Positions 52,135-61,383 of a DNA stretch of 64,000 nt are shown here, piece by piece (the first letter of the stretch is position 1; every line of letters begins with the position of its first letter). Origin of the DNA: Desnuesiella massiliensis (GTDB taxonomy: Bacteria; Bacillota; Clostridia; Clostridiales; Clostridiaceae). A program made the position numbers and the translations under genes. The notes beneath the pieces are model-generated. The model did no database searches, was not told the DNA's origin, and saw only the letters and a list, made by a program, of their open reading frames with translations. The DNA is taken from NCBI RefSeq assembly GCF_001403615.1, contig NZ_LN879450.1:20817-84816 (forward strand), written 5' to 3'.

Positions 52135-53640
52135 TTAAAGCTTATAAATCTCTTTATATTTATTATTTAAGTATTCTATAAAATACTTAGCTGTTAGCTC
52201 TTCCCCTGTCACCATTTTAATGAGCTCAGCAGGCTTGTGCACTCCACCATGTTTATGAATATTATCCTTTAGCCATTGATGAATGGACATAAGATTACCT
52301 TCTTGTATTTCTTTGAAAACCTCTGGTATATCCTTAATCATCTTATTTAAGAATTGGGCACCATAAAGATTTCCTAAAGCATAGCTAGGGAAATATCCAA
52401 AGCTTCCATCGGACCAGTGAACATCTTGAAGCACACCCTCAGCATCATTTTTAGGCTCTACACCTAAATACTCTTTATATTTTTCATTCCATAGCTGTGG
52501 TAGGTCTTTAACTTCTACTTCTCCCTTTATAAGCGCCTTTTCTATTTCATATCTTATAATAACATGTAAGCTATAGGTTAGCTCATCCGCTTCTGTCCTT
52601 ATAAGAGAAGGTTCTATCACATTTATTCCTCTATAAAAGTCCTCAAAAGAAACGCCTTCAAACTGTGAAAATACTCTTTGGACTTCAGGGTAAAAATAAT
52701 TCCAAAACTCCTTACTTCTTCCTATTATGTTTTCATAGAATCTTGATTGTGATTCATGGATACCCATGGATACTCCTGAATTCAATCCTGTTCCATCTAA
52801 TTCATCTGGTATATTCTGCTCATAAATACCATGACCACCTTCGTGAATTGTGCTAAATAGAGCGCTTCTAAATTCATTTTCTAGGTATTTTGTTGTTATT
52901 CTCACATCTTTATTACCAAAGTTAATAGTAAACGGATGTACACTTTCATCTAATCTTCCAGCTTCAAAATCGTAACCCATCTTTTCTAATACATATAAAC
53001 TAAATTTCTCTTGAAGCTCTTTTGAAAATTTCTTTTTAAAGAACTCGTCTTTTATTACTACATTACTGGCTTTAATTTTATTTAACAAATTAACTATGGC
53101 ATCTCTTAATTCTCCAAATACCTTATCTAATTTTTCTACAGTTATGCCAGGCTCATAAAAGTCTAGTAAGGTGTCATATTTATTTTCTTTATATCCCCAA
53201 TATTCAACGAATTCCTTTGTAAACTCTACTACCTTTTCTAGATAAGGCTTGAATATATTAAAATCTGACTTTTCCTTAGCCTCTTCCCAAGCTACCTCAG
53301 AACTTGTCTTTAAAATAACAAACTCCTTGTATCTATCTTCTGGTATTTTCTTTGTTTGATCATAGGTCTTTCTAGCCTCTTCTAACATAGCCTTAGAAAC
53401 CACATCTAAATCTTCCACTATAGAAAAGTAGTCAATAAAGGACTTCATCTCATCAGAAGTTTGAAGTTTATATATTTCACTGTATAATAATCCTAGAGCA
53501 TCCCCTCTTTGAGCTGCCCCTTTCTTGGGCATGTTTACTCTCATATCCCAATATAGAACTGATGCAGCACTAGATAAGTGCTCTATTTTTCTGATATAGC
53601 CTTTGAACTCTTCTAATTTCTTTTGAACTTCTTCCCTCAT
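52135..53640 (-). CDS. M32 family metallocarboxypeptidase
   Basis: 501 residues, standard family length. HExxH zinc motif in STIHEGGHGIYEQN; the later GVSMGIHESQSRFYENIIGRS is the HESQ signature. Cytoplasmic zinc enzyme removing C-terminal residues from peptides. GGGGG 8 bases before ATG. Single gene. Confidence 0.95.
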   Translation of the reverse strand: MREEVQKKLEEFKGYIRKIEHLSSAASVLYWDMRVNMPKKGAAQRGDALGLLYSEIYKLQTSDEMKSFIDYFSIVEDLDVVSKAMLEEARKTYDQTKKIPEDRYKEFVILKTSSEVAWEEAKEKSDFNIFKPYLEKVVEFTKEFVEYWGYKENKYDTLLDFYEPGITVEKLDKVFGELRDAIVNLLNKIKASNVVIKDEFFKKKFSKELQEKFSLYVLEKMGYDFEAGRLDESVHPFTINFGNKDVRITTKYLENEFRSALFSTIHEGGHGIYEQNIPDELDGTGLNSGVSMGIHESQSRFYENIIGRSKEFWNYFYPEVQRVFSQFEGVSFEDFYRGINVIEPSLIRTEADELTYSLHVIIRYEIEKALIKGEVEVKDLPQLWNEKYKEYLGVEPKNDAEGVLQDVHWSDGSFGYFPSYALGNLYGAQFLNKMIKDIPEVFKEIQEGNLMSIHQWLKDNIHKHGGVHKPAELIKMVTGEELTAKYFIEYLNNKYKEIYKL

Positions 53641-53705
53641 ATCTCGGCCCCCTTAATATTAAAAATATACATAAATAATTCTATTACTTTTAAAAAATCC
53701 CTTTA

Positions 53706-53864
53706 TTATTCTAGTATAAGAATAGATTCTGTTTCAGTACAGTATTTTGTAATAATACACTTACCTAAAGTCCTTGGACATCTTTTGCACATACAATCCT
53801 GTGCCTGTCCATCACATTTGTTTTCTTTAAAATCTGGGCAAACCTTACAATTATCTGCTATCAT
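53706..53864 (-). CDS. 52-residue Cys-rich small protein
   Basis: Reads MIADNCKVCPDFKENKCDGQ then AQDCMCKRCPRTLGKCIITK. Eight Cys in 52 residues, in CxxC and CxCxxC groups, suggest zinc or iron-sulfur binding. AAGGAGG 7 bases before ATG, so translation is likely. Similar short proteins are common in clostridia; their function is unknown. Confidence 0.75.
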   Translation of the reverse strand: MIADNCKVCPDFKENKCDGQAQDCMCKRCPRTLGKCIITKYCTETESILILE

Positions 53865-53986
53865 TTTTTCCTCCTTAAAATAATGGCCTTAACTTTAGTT
53901 TTTGCAAACATAAGAACTCTAGTAACAAGAAATTCTTATGTTTGCACATTAACATATACTCAAAAATACTTATTATGAATTATATC

Positions 53987-54667
53987 TTAATACATGCTAT
54001 CATTTTTATACTTTTCTCTATAATTTGTCATTATTTCATTCAATATCTCCGCAGTGGATGGTGGTGTATAGGTTATAGCATTAGCTCCAGCCTTTATGGT
54101 TTCTAGTATAGTTTCATCATTAGGCCCTCCTGTAGCAATGATAGGGAAGTTAGGATACATACTCCTGATCTTCTTAACAATATTTGCAGTATTCTTGGCT
54201 CCTGATACATTGAGTATAGTAGCTCCTGACTCAACCCTGCCTCTTATATCTTCATATTCTGAAACCACCGTTACAATTATAGGTATGTCAATAGTATCCC
54301 TTAAATGTTGAATAACTTCATTAGGGGTTGGATTATTAACCACTACACCCATAGCTCCTTTAAATTCTGCATCTAGAGCTAGGTTAACCACCCTTTTACC
54401 CATAGTTATTCCTCCACCAACTCCGCAAAATACCGGTACATCTGCAGCCATCACTAAAGCTTGAGTAATTACTGGTTGAGGCGTAAAAGGATATACTGCA
54501 ATAATAGCATCCGCATTTGTATTTCTTATGACCGCAACATCCGTACTAAATAAAAAAGACTTAAGTCGCTTACCAAATATCTTTATCCCACTAGCTTCTC
54601 TTATAACACTAGGTAATTCTATCATATGATTGCGTAGAGTTCCTTTTATTTCTGGTACTTGTTTCAT
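53987..54667 (-). CDS. TIM-barrel protein of unknown function
   Basis: 226 residues. Repeating beta/alpha pattern with phosphate-binding-type loops: VPVFCGVGGGITMGKRV, VVNNPTPNEVIQHLR, DIPIIVTVVSEYEDIRGRVESGATILNVSG, and PIIATGGPNDETILETIKAGANAITYTPPSTAEI. The GG-loops resemble HisF/ThiE-type phosphate sites. No clear ribosome site lies before the ATG, and an unusual leader precedes it. Substrate unknown. Confidence 0.75.
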   Translation of the reverse strand: MKQVPEIKGTLRNHMIELPSVIREASGIKIFGKRLKSFLFSTDVAVIRNTNADAIIAVYPFTPQPVITQALVMAADVPVFCGVGGGITMGKRVVNLALDAEFKGAMGVVVNNPTPNEVIQHLRDTIDIPIIVTVVSEYEDIRGRVESGATILNVSGAKNTANIVKKIRSMYPNFPIIATGGPNDETILETIKAGANAITYTPPSTAEILNEIMTNYREKYKNDSMY

Positions 54668-55156
54668 AAATATTTACCGTTATGTATAGACTATAAAACT
54701 CTATAGGTAATTAAGCATCTACAAATAAATATAAAGCTTTATATTTTTATACCTAACGGCATTCACCTCCTTTATAATAAAGTTTTTGAAGTCTTATAAT
54801 AAACTCATTAAAACAACTGTATCTAACTTTAGGTTGTAAAATTTTAATTTTATAATTTATAAAAAGTATTTAATATATATTTACATAAAATTATTATATC
54901 TTTTTAAATAATGTATTTAAAGCATTTAAATCCATTATTTGTTAATTAATTATTAATTTTCAACAGATTTTATGATTAATATGCAATGATTGTCATCAAA
55001 TAACTGTTAGCATTATTTTGATTTTTCCTTTATAATTATATTGTAAGTTAAATTTCCTTATTAATTCATGTTAATACATTTTTTTAAAAAGCTTTTATAG
55101 CTTTTTATGTTAAAAATTTAACTTTCCTATACTATAATATTAAAAGGAGGTCTTTG
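54668..55156. other. 489-bp gap with structured leader and promoter
   Basis: Minus strand: CCGTTAGGTATA (near 54753-54764) can pair with TATACATAACGG (near 54669-54680), enclosing a 20-bp palindrome around AAGCTT, before the TIM-barrel gene. A strong GGAGG sits just outside it. Plus strand: TTAAAA, 17 bases, TATAAT near 55110-55137 could drive the DUF1576 gene. Confidence 0.5.
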
Positions 55157-56398
55157 ATGAAGATAAAAATCTATCCTGCTTACTATGTTTGTATGTTTAT
55201 TTTTACCTCTCTAATAATCTTTGGATTTCTAATTGATTCTCCAAAGGAAATATTTAATGGCATATTAGAAATCATTCTAAACTCTGATATTTTAATTACA
55301 GATTATGTTGAACTAGGTGGTATAGGTGCTGCCTTTGTAAATGCCGGACTACTATCTTTAATTTGCATATTCATATTAATATACGTTGGAATAAAGCCAA
55401 ATGGTTCAACTCTTATGGCACTATGGTTAATGGCTGGCTTTGCCTTTTTCGGAAAAAACCTTCTCAATGTATGGCCTGTAATGATAGGAGTTTGGTTATA
55501 TTCTAAAGTTCAAAAGGAACCGTTTCTAAATTATACTCTTATAGCCTTATTGGGCACCACTCTTTCTCCTACTGTGAGTCAATTAAGTTTTATTGGACAA
55601 TTCTCAATTTTAGGTGGAATTCTTATAGGCATTATAATAGGTATAGCCGTAGGGTTTATCCTTCCTCCTTTGGGAGCTTATTGTATCAAGCTTCATCAAG
55701 GATATAATCTTTATAACATTGGTTTTGCTGCAGGGCTTCTTGCAACCATGGTAATGTCCGTATTTAGAGCCTTTGGTATTAACTTTGATAAAAGGCTTAT
55801 ATGGAATACAGGGAATAATAAAGTATTCTTTATACTTTTAATATTTTTATTCATTTCACTAATCATAATAGGTTTTATTTTAAATAATAGAAGTTTTAAA
55901 GGAATAGAAAAGATATTTAAACACTCTGGTCGATTAGTAAGCGATTATTATCTATTATACGAGAACCTAGCCTTTATTAATATGGGCATCCTTGGTATAA
56001 TATTTACAATATTCGTAGTACTAGTAAAAGGAGACTTAAACGGCCCTACCATAGGAGCTATTTTTACTATTGCAGGATTTGGAGCTTTTGGTAAACATCC
56101 ATTTAATGTAGCTCCTTTAATAATTGGAGCATTATTATCTACCTTTTTAAATATATGGACAATAGATTCACCTCAAATGATTTTGTCCTGCCTATTTAGC
56201 ACCGCTTTAGCTCCTATAGCCGGTCAATATGGGTGGCCCTATGGTATTATTGCTGGGTTTCTACATGTTTGCACAGTTATGAACACAAGCTATTTACATG
56301 GCGGATTAAATCTCTATAATAATGGCCTAGCGGCAGGTTTAGTTGCTATTTTACTAGTACCTATAATAAATGCCTTCAGAAAGGAGCCTACGGCATGA
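55157..56398 (+). CDS. DUF1576 family membrane protein
   Basis: 413 residues from the ATG at 55157, with GGAGG 7 bases upstream. About ten to twelve membrane helices with an internal repeat: ALWLMAGFAFFGKNLLNVWPVMIGVWLYS in the first half and AIFTIAGFGAFGKHPFNVAPLIIGALLST in the second, each followed by LSPTVSQ/LAPIAGQ and a GYNLYN/GLNLYN motif. The symmetry suggests a transporter or channel fold. Function unknown. Overlaps the next gene (ATGA). Confidence 0.87.
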   Translation: MKIKIYPAYYVCMFIFTSLIIFGFLIDSPKEIFNGILEIILNSDILITDYVELGGIGAAFVNAGLLSLICIFILIYVGIKPNGSTLMALWLMAGFAFFGKNLLNVWPVMIGVWLYSKVQKEPFLNYTLIALLGTTLSPTVSQLSFIGQFSILGGILIGIIIGIAVGFILPPLGAYCIKLHQGYNLYNIGFAAGLLATMVMSVFRAFGINFDKRLIWNTGNNKVFFILLIFLFISLIIIGFILNNRSFKGIEKIFKHSGRLVSDYYLLYENLAFINMGILGIIFTIFVVLVKGDLNGPTIGAIFTIAGFGAFGKHPFNVAPLIIGALLSTFLNIWTIDSPQMILSCLFSTALAPIAGQYGWPYGIIAGFLHVCTVMNTSYLHGGLNLYNNGLAAGLVAILLVPIINAFRKEPTA

Positions 56399-56739
56399 AG
56401 CACCTAAAGCAAAGAAATATAAGAATAGTAGATGAACTTATGACCTTCTGCTATAAATACGGAACAAAAAAAATACAAATAGATATTTTAGAAGAAGAAG
56501 AATATACGGTATTTGCTCTTTCTGCTGAAATTCATGATTTAGACCAAAATGTTTTGGATAATGTCAGCAAATTATTAAATGCACCTCGTCTTCATGAAAT
56601 GGAAGAATATTATTGGAATCTTACTGGCGATAATGATACTGATAGCGAATTAGCTTTAGTAGGTATGATGACTGATGAAGTTTTTGTTAATTATATGGAA
56701 AATAAAATTTTAAATATTATTTTAAAGAGAAAAATATAG
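56395..56739 (+). CDS. small protein coupled to DUF1576
   Basis: 114 residues, soluble and acidic (LEEEEYTVFALSAEIHDLDQ, then GMMTDEVFVNYMENKILN). Starts in an ATGA overlap with the DUF1576 stop codon, so it is translationally coupled. Perhaps a cytosolic partner of the membrane protein. No family known to me. Confidence 0.7.
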   Translation: MKHLKQRNIRIVDELMTFCYKYGTKKIQIDILEEEEYTVFALSAEIHDLDQNVLDNVSKLLNAPRLHEMEEYYWNLTGDNDTDSELALVGMMTDEVFVNYMENKILNIILKRKI

Positions 56740-56847
56740 TTATAAATACATAGCACCTTAAAGCTTAATGTATTTAATTGTAAAATACTGGATATATATC
56801 TATAAGGTATCACTATTATAAATGGTTTTCTGAGAGGAGAGGTTATA

Positions 56848-57774
56848 TTGAAAGTACTTGAAGTAAAAGACCTTCATAAATCCATAGGAAATAAAAAAAT
56901 TATTAAAGGTATAAGCTTTTCTATAGATGAAGGTCAAATATTTGGTTTTCTTGGTCCTAACGGTGCTGGAAAGACCACTACTATAAGAATGATAGTAGGT
57001 CTGATAGCTCCTAACAAAGGAAATGTAACCATTTGCGACTATGATGTTAAAAGTAATAAAGAAGCCGCCTTAAAGAATGTTGGAGCTGTAGTAGAAAATC
57101 CTGAGCTCTATACTTATATGACTGGAATGCAGAATTTAATGCAGATTGCTAGAATTGATACTAGAATAACCAAAGAACATATAGAAAATGTGATAGACTT
57201 AGTAGGGCTAAAAGAAAGAATCAATGATAAGGTAAAAAAATATTCTCTAGGGATGAAGCAACGCCTCGGCATAGCTGAAGCTCTTTTATCGAGCCCTAGA
57301 CTCCTTATATTGGATGAACCTACCAATGGTCTTGATCCCTCTGGTATAAAAGAATTTAGAGATTTAATTAAAAAGTTAGCTAAAGAGAAGAATATGGCGG
57401 TATTTGTATCTTCTCACTTGTTAAGCGAAATTCAGCAACTTTGTGATACTGTAGCCTTTATAGACCATGGAGAAATTAAATCTATTGAGAGTGTTACTTC
57501 TAGCTTGTCTGCAGTTAACGATGTAGAAAACATAGAAAATATTATTCTATCTACCCCTGATATAGAAAAATGTAAAGAGCTAATTACTAATTTTGATTAT
57601 ATAAATAATTTTTCAATAGATGATTCGCTTATACAAATTAAAATCAATAAGGGTTATACTCCTCAACTAGTAATAGATTTAACTAAAAACAATATTCCTA
57701 TAGAAGAGGTTTATAAAAAGCAACAAGCCTTAGAGGATAGATATATGCAATTAGTCGAAGGGGGTATTAAATAA
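56848..57774 (+). CDS. ABC transporter ATPase (BcrA/CcmA type)
   Basis: 308 residues. Walker A GPNGAGKTTTIRM, signature YSLGMKQRLGIAEAL, Walker B LLILDEPTNGLDPSG, switch VSSHLLSEI. The C-terminal 85 residues are an extra domain (IEKCKELITNFDYINNFSID) common in antimicrobial-peptide or lipid exporters. TTG start with GAGAGGAGAGG upstream. Overlaps the permease gene by 1 base (TAATG). Confidence 0.92.
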   Translation: MKVLEVKDLHKSIGNKKIIKGISFSIDEGQIFGFLGPNGAGKTTTIRMIVGLIAPNKGNVTICDYDVKSNKEAALKNVGAVVENPELYTYMTGMQNLMQIARIDTRITKEHIENVIDLVGLKERINDKVKKYSLGMKQRLGIAEALLSSPRLLILDEPTNGLDPSGIKEFRDLIKKLAKEKNMAVFVSSHLLSEIQQLCDTVAFIDHGEIKSIESVTSSLSAVNDVENIENIILSTPDIEKCKELITNFDYINNFSIDDSLIQIKINKGYTPQLVIDLTKNNIPIEEVYKKQQALEDRYMQLVEGGIK

Positions 57775-58964
57775 TGATTAATCTCATAAAGAATGAGCTT
57801 CTTAAACTTCATTATAGAAGAAAATTTATTGTAACCCTTATAATCTTAATATCACTTTCACTATTAATATGTATAGGTATGTATGGTATAAATAAATTCG
57901 TCAGGCCCGAAGCTCAAATAAGCGCCTTAGAATCTAGTGTAAATCAGTTAAAAAACAGAAAAAACTCTAGCAATATATCAGATAACGAAAAGAAATCCTT
58001 AGAACAGCAGATAACTCAGATAGAATTAGAGATAAATAAGCTCAAGCTTGAGAAATCTACATCCAAGGAAGATAATTGGCGGGATCAATTAAAAACAAAT
58101 TTATCTTCTCTTGAACAACAGCTTACTAATATAGATTCTATAATGGATGAAAACTCTAAGGAAGAAATCTATAAGTCTTATATTACAACAAAATATTTAA
58201 TTGATAATAATATTAAGCCTACTGCTGGTGCTCCTCTTAATGCCTATATTGGTATTCAAGGCTTAATTCAAGCCTTAGGTGCTATATTTCTAGTAATTAT
58301 CGTAGCCATAATATCTTCTGATATAGTATCTGGAGAATATACTCCCCCTACTATGAAAGTTTTGTTAACTAAGCCTATATCTAGAAGCAAGGTATTGCTT
58401 TCAAAATTTATTGCTGCATGTATTTCTTCAGTTCTGGTAATAATTATAGTAGAGCTACTACTTTTTATAATAATGGGTATATTGTGGGGCTTCGGAGATC
58501 TAAGCTCTCCTGTTATAGCAGGAACAAAATATAAGCTAGGCTTAATAAAAGCTCCTGTTTTCACTAAGAATATTGTTCCAGTATTTAAAAGTTCTTATGT
58601 AATACCTGTTTGGAGCTTCCTTTTAAAAATGTTGGCTTTTCAGATACTATTTATACTTTCAACGGTATCCTTCTGCTTTTTACTATCAACTATACTAAAA
58701 AGCAGTATGATATCTATGACATTGAGCATACTAGGTACTATAGCCTTAAGTATTTTTACGCAAATACCTTATTTTAATAAGGTATCGCCTTTTATATTTA
58801 ATTCCTATTCTAATCCTATGAGTGTTATCGATGGAAGTGTTGCACGATCCTATGCCTCTCCATTAATGACACCTCTTATAGGAACTATAGTATTAATATT
58901 ATGGGGAGTTATATGCTATGCTATAGCTTATGTTACGTTTAATAAAAAGGATATGCTTGTATAA
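57774..58964 (+). CDS. ABC-2 type permease
   Basis: 396 residues with six membrane helices. A charged, probably extracytoplasmic, coiled-coil stretch of about 75 residues (ISALESSVNQLKNRKNSSNI and QQITQIELEINKLKLEK) lies between TM1 and TM2, as in bacitracin/lantibiotic-type exporters. EYTPPTMKVLLTKPISRSKVLLSK is the ABC-2 coupling region. Partner of the ATPase upstream. Substrate unknown; peptide or lipid export is likely. Confidence 0.88.
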   Translation: MINLIKNELLKLHYRRKFIVTLIILISLSLLICIGMYGINKFVRPEAQISALESSVNQLKNRKNSSNISDNEKKSLEQQITQIELEINKLKLEKSTSKEDNWRDQLKTNLSSLEQQLTNIDSIMDENSKEEIYKSYITTKYLIDNNIKPTAGAPLNAYIGIQGLIQALGAIFLVIIVAIISSDIVSGEYTPPTMKVLLTKPISRSKVLLSKFIAACISSVLVIIIVELLLFIIMGILWGFGDLSSPVIAGTKYKLGLIKAPVFTKNIVPVFKSSYVIPVWSFLLKMLAFQILFILSTVSFCFLLSTILKSSMISMTLSILGTIALSIFTQIPYFNKVSPFIFNSYSNPMSVIDGSVARSYASPLMTPLIGTIVLILWGVICYAIAYVTFNKKDMLV

Positions 58965-59360
58965 TTAATTATACACCTGTACCAAAAGTCTCTGAGGAAT
59001 TTGTACTTTGGAATAGGTATTAATTAAGTTTATGTATTGTTTATCTTTATCTAAAGGTTTAAGTTTCAAGGATTAACATACATTGATGAAATAGAGGATA
59101 TTCACTATTTTATAAGTAATATTTTTAATGATTTAAATATATGACTTTTACAAATTTAAGCAAAATTTAAGATTTCCATAACATTAAATTTAAGATTAAG
59201 ATGTTATACTAATGATATAGGATAAATAGTTATAAATTATCTCCTCAGATAATCTATAACTATCTATTAAGGTGGATTAGCAATCAAAATATAAATATAA
59301 AACCACGTAAGTTCATGGTTGTTAGTCTAAAATACAAGCTTTGTAAGGGGTTGATGAATA
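58965..59360. other. 396-bp gap with a structured leader before the glycosyltransferase
   Basis: Holds a near-perfect hairpin, ATAGTTATA-ATTATCT with AGATAAT-TATAACTAT (59225-59265), then GATTAGCAA (about 59275-59285) able to pair with TTGTTAGTC (about 59318-59327) around a small AACCA/TGGTT stem. No ORF. May be an RNA regulator for the gene at 59361. Confidence 0.5.
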
Positions 59361-60509
59361 ATGAGGATTGCTTTTTTTACGGACACATTTTTACCTCAGA
59401 TAAATGGAGTTGCAAAAACTTTAAGCAAATTTGTTGATTATATGGAAAGAAACCATATTGAATATAAAATATTTGCTCCATCTTTTAAGGAACAAGAATT
59501 TTATAGTAATGTAATAAGAGCTAAAAGCTTTAAATTTGTACTATATCCTCAGTGCAGATTATCTTTACCAAATTACTTTGCCATTTCAAAACAACTAGAT
59601 GAGTTTAATCCTGATATAGTACATGTAGTAACAGAATTTAATATGGGACTTTGTGGTCTTAAGTATGCAAGATCAAGAAATTTACCTTTAGTATCATCCT
59701 ACGAAACAAATATTTCTCAATATCTTGAATACTATAATTTAAAATTCTTAGAAAGTCCTTCATGGAAATATTTTAAGTGGTTTCATAATAAATGTGATAT
59801 TAATTTTTGTCCTTCCATAGCTACTGTAGATTTATTAAAAGAACAAGGCTTCGGGAACCCTAAGCTTTGGGAAAGGGGTATAGAAACTGATAAATTCTCC
59901 CCTGAGCTTAAAGATCCTTCCTTCAAGAAATCTATAAATGCTGAGGGCAAGCTAGTATTTTTATATGTAGGAAGGGTATCTCCTGAAAAAGATCTTGAGA
60001 TTTTTGTTAATGTAGCAAAAAGATTAAATGAGAAGTATTATGATAAAATCCATTTTGTAATGATAGGGGATGGCCCATCTTTAAAGGATTTAAAGGATAT
60101 GGCTCCCGATAATATTACCTTTACTGGCTTCTTAACTGGTGATGCTTTAACCAAAGCTTATGCATCTTCAGATGTATTTTTATTCCCTTCACCTACTGAA
60201 ACCCTAGGATTTGTAATTTTAGAGGCTATGTCCTCAGGATTAGCTATAATATCCTGTAATGCAGGTGGAGTATCAGATAACCTTATAGATGGATATAATG
60301 GCATAGCTTGCAGAGAGAAGCAAGAGGATGATTATTATAATGCTGCAGAAAAAATAATCAATGATGAAAGTTTAAGAAAAAATCTAGCTAATAATGCCAG
60401 AGCTTTTGCTTTAACTAAAGATTGGGATAGAACCTTCGACGGCTTAGTTAAAGATTATGAAAGTCTATTATTGGAGAAGCCAACTATGGATAAAGAACAA
60501 TGTTCTTAG
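59361..60509 (+). CDS. glycosyltransferase family 4
   Basis: 382 residues, GT-B fold. N-terminal FFTDTFLPQINGVAKTLSKF is typical of GT4 mannosyl/glucosyl-transferases; FLYVGRVSPEKDLEIF and FPSPTETLGFVILEAMSSGLAIIS (E-x7-E motif) are the nucleotide-sugar sites. Relatives build glycolipids (MgtA/diglucosyldiacylglycerol-type). Acceptor unknown. AGGGG lies 9-10 bases before ATG and a terminator follows. Confidence 0.9.
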   Translation: MRIAFFTDTFLPQINGVAKTLSKFVDYMERNHIEYKIFAPSFKEQEFYSNVIRAKSFKFVLYPQCRLSLPNYFAISKQLDEFNPDIVHVVTEFNMGLCGLKYARSRNLPLVSSYETNISQYLEYYNLKFLESPSWKYFKWFHNKCDINFCPSIATVDLLKEQGFGNPKLWERGIETDKFSPELKDPSFKKSINAEGKLVFLYVGRVSPEKDLEIFVNVAKRLNEKYYDKIHFVMIGDGPSLKDLKDMAPDNITFTGFLTGDALTKAYASSDVFLFPSPTETLGFVILEAMSSGLAIISCNAGGVSDNLIDGYNGIACREKQEDDYYNAAEKIINDESLRKNLANNARAFALTKDWDRTFDGLVKDYESLLLEKPTMDKEQCS

Positions 60510-60517
60510 CATTAAAC

Positions 60518-60544
60518 AAAAAAGCGACTTTCGTCGCTTTTTTT
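60518..60544. terminator. bidirectional terminator
   Basis: AAAAAAGCGAC with GTCGCTTTTTT around TTTC, between two convergent genes. Confidence 0.9.
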
Positions 60545-60545
60545 C

Positions 60546-61343
60546 TTAAAATCCATCTCCATCAAATAAGTTTCCTATATTTCCTAATATGCTTCCCTCA
60601 TCTTTTCTACCTCTACCGGCCACTCCTGCAGCTGCAAAAACTTTAGAAGCTAATCTACTAAATGGTAGGCTTTGAATCCAAACACTACCCGGTCCAGTAA
60701 GCGTAGCAAAGAAAAGACCTTCCCCTCCAAATAATGTGTTTTTAACACCACCTACAAATTCTATATCATAGTGAACATCTCTAGTCATAGCCACTAAACA
60801 ACCTGTATCTACCTTCAGTGTTTGGCCAGGCATTAAATCTTTTTTAATTATTGTTCCTCCTGCGTGAATAAATGCCAAACCATCACCTTCTAATTTTTGT
60901 AAAATGAATCCTTCGCCTCCAAAGAATCCTACGCTCAATTTTCTTCTAAAATCAATACCTATAGATACTCCTTTAGCTGCGCACAAGAAGGCATCCTTTT
61001 GACAAATTAACTTTCCACCTAGTTCTAATAAATTCATAGGTATTATTTTCCCAGGGTATGGGGATGCAAAGGCTACTTTTTGCTTTCCATAACCTGCATT
61101 AGTAAAAGTAGTCATAAACAAACTTTCTCCAGTAAGAACCCTTTTTCCTGCAGAGAATAGTTTATCCATAAATCCTCCTCCACCATGATTTGCATCGCCA
61201 AAAATAGTTTCCATCCTTATAGCGCTATCCATCATCATCATTCCGCCAGCTTCTGCTATAACTGTCTCATTAGGATCCAATTCAATTTCCACAAACTGCA
61301 TATCGTCTCCATAAATTTTGTAATCAATTTCGTGTGCTAACAT
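60546..61343 (-). CDS. AIM24/TIGR00266 family protein
   Basis: 265 residues, a beta-rich fold: ELDPNETVIAEAGGMMMMDS, GESLFMTTFTNAGYGKQKVAFASPYPGKI and GDGLAFIHAGGTIIKKDLMPGQTL are family signatures. Bacterial function unknown; yeast AIM24 acts in mitochondrial inner-membrane organisation. GGGG 8-9 bases before ATG; followed on the same strand by no gene within 30 bp except a terminator. Confidence 0.92.
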   Translation of the reverse strand: MLAHEIDYKIYGDDMQFVEIELDPNETVIAEAGGMMMMDSAIRMETIFGDANHGGGGFMDKLFSAGKRVLTGESLFMTTFTNAGYGKQKVAFASPYPGKIIPMNLLELGGKLICQKDAFLCAAKGVSIGIDFRRKLSVGFFGGEGFILQKLEGDGLAFIHAGGTIIKKDLMPGQTLKVDTGCLVAMTRDVHYDIEFVGGVKNTLFGGEGLFFATLTGPGSVWIQSLPFSRLASKVFAAAGVAGRGRKDEGSILGNIGNLFDGDGF

Positions 61344-61383
61344 AAATCTACTCCCCTTCTTAAATTAATAATTCATTATATAC

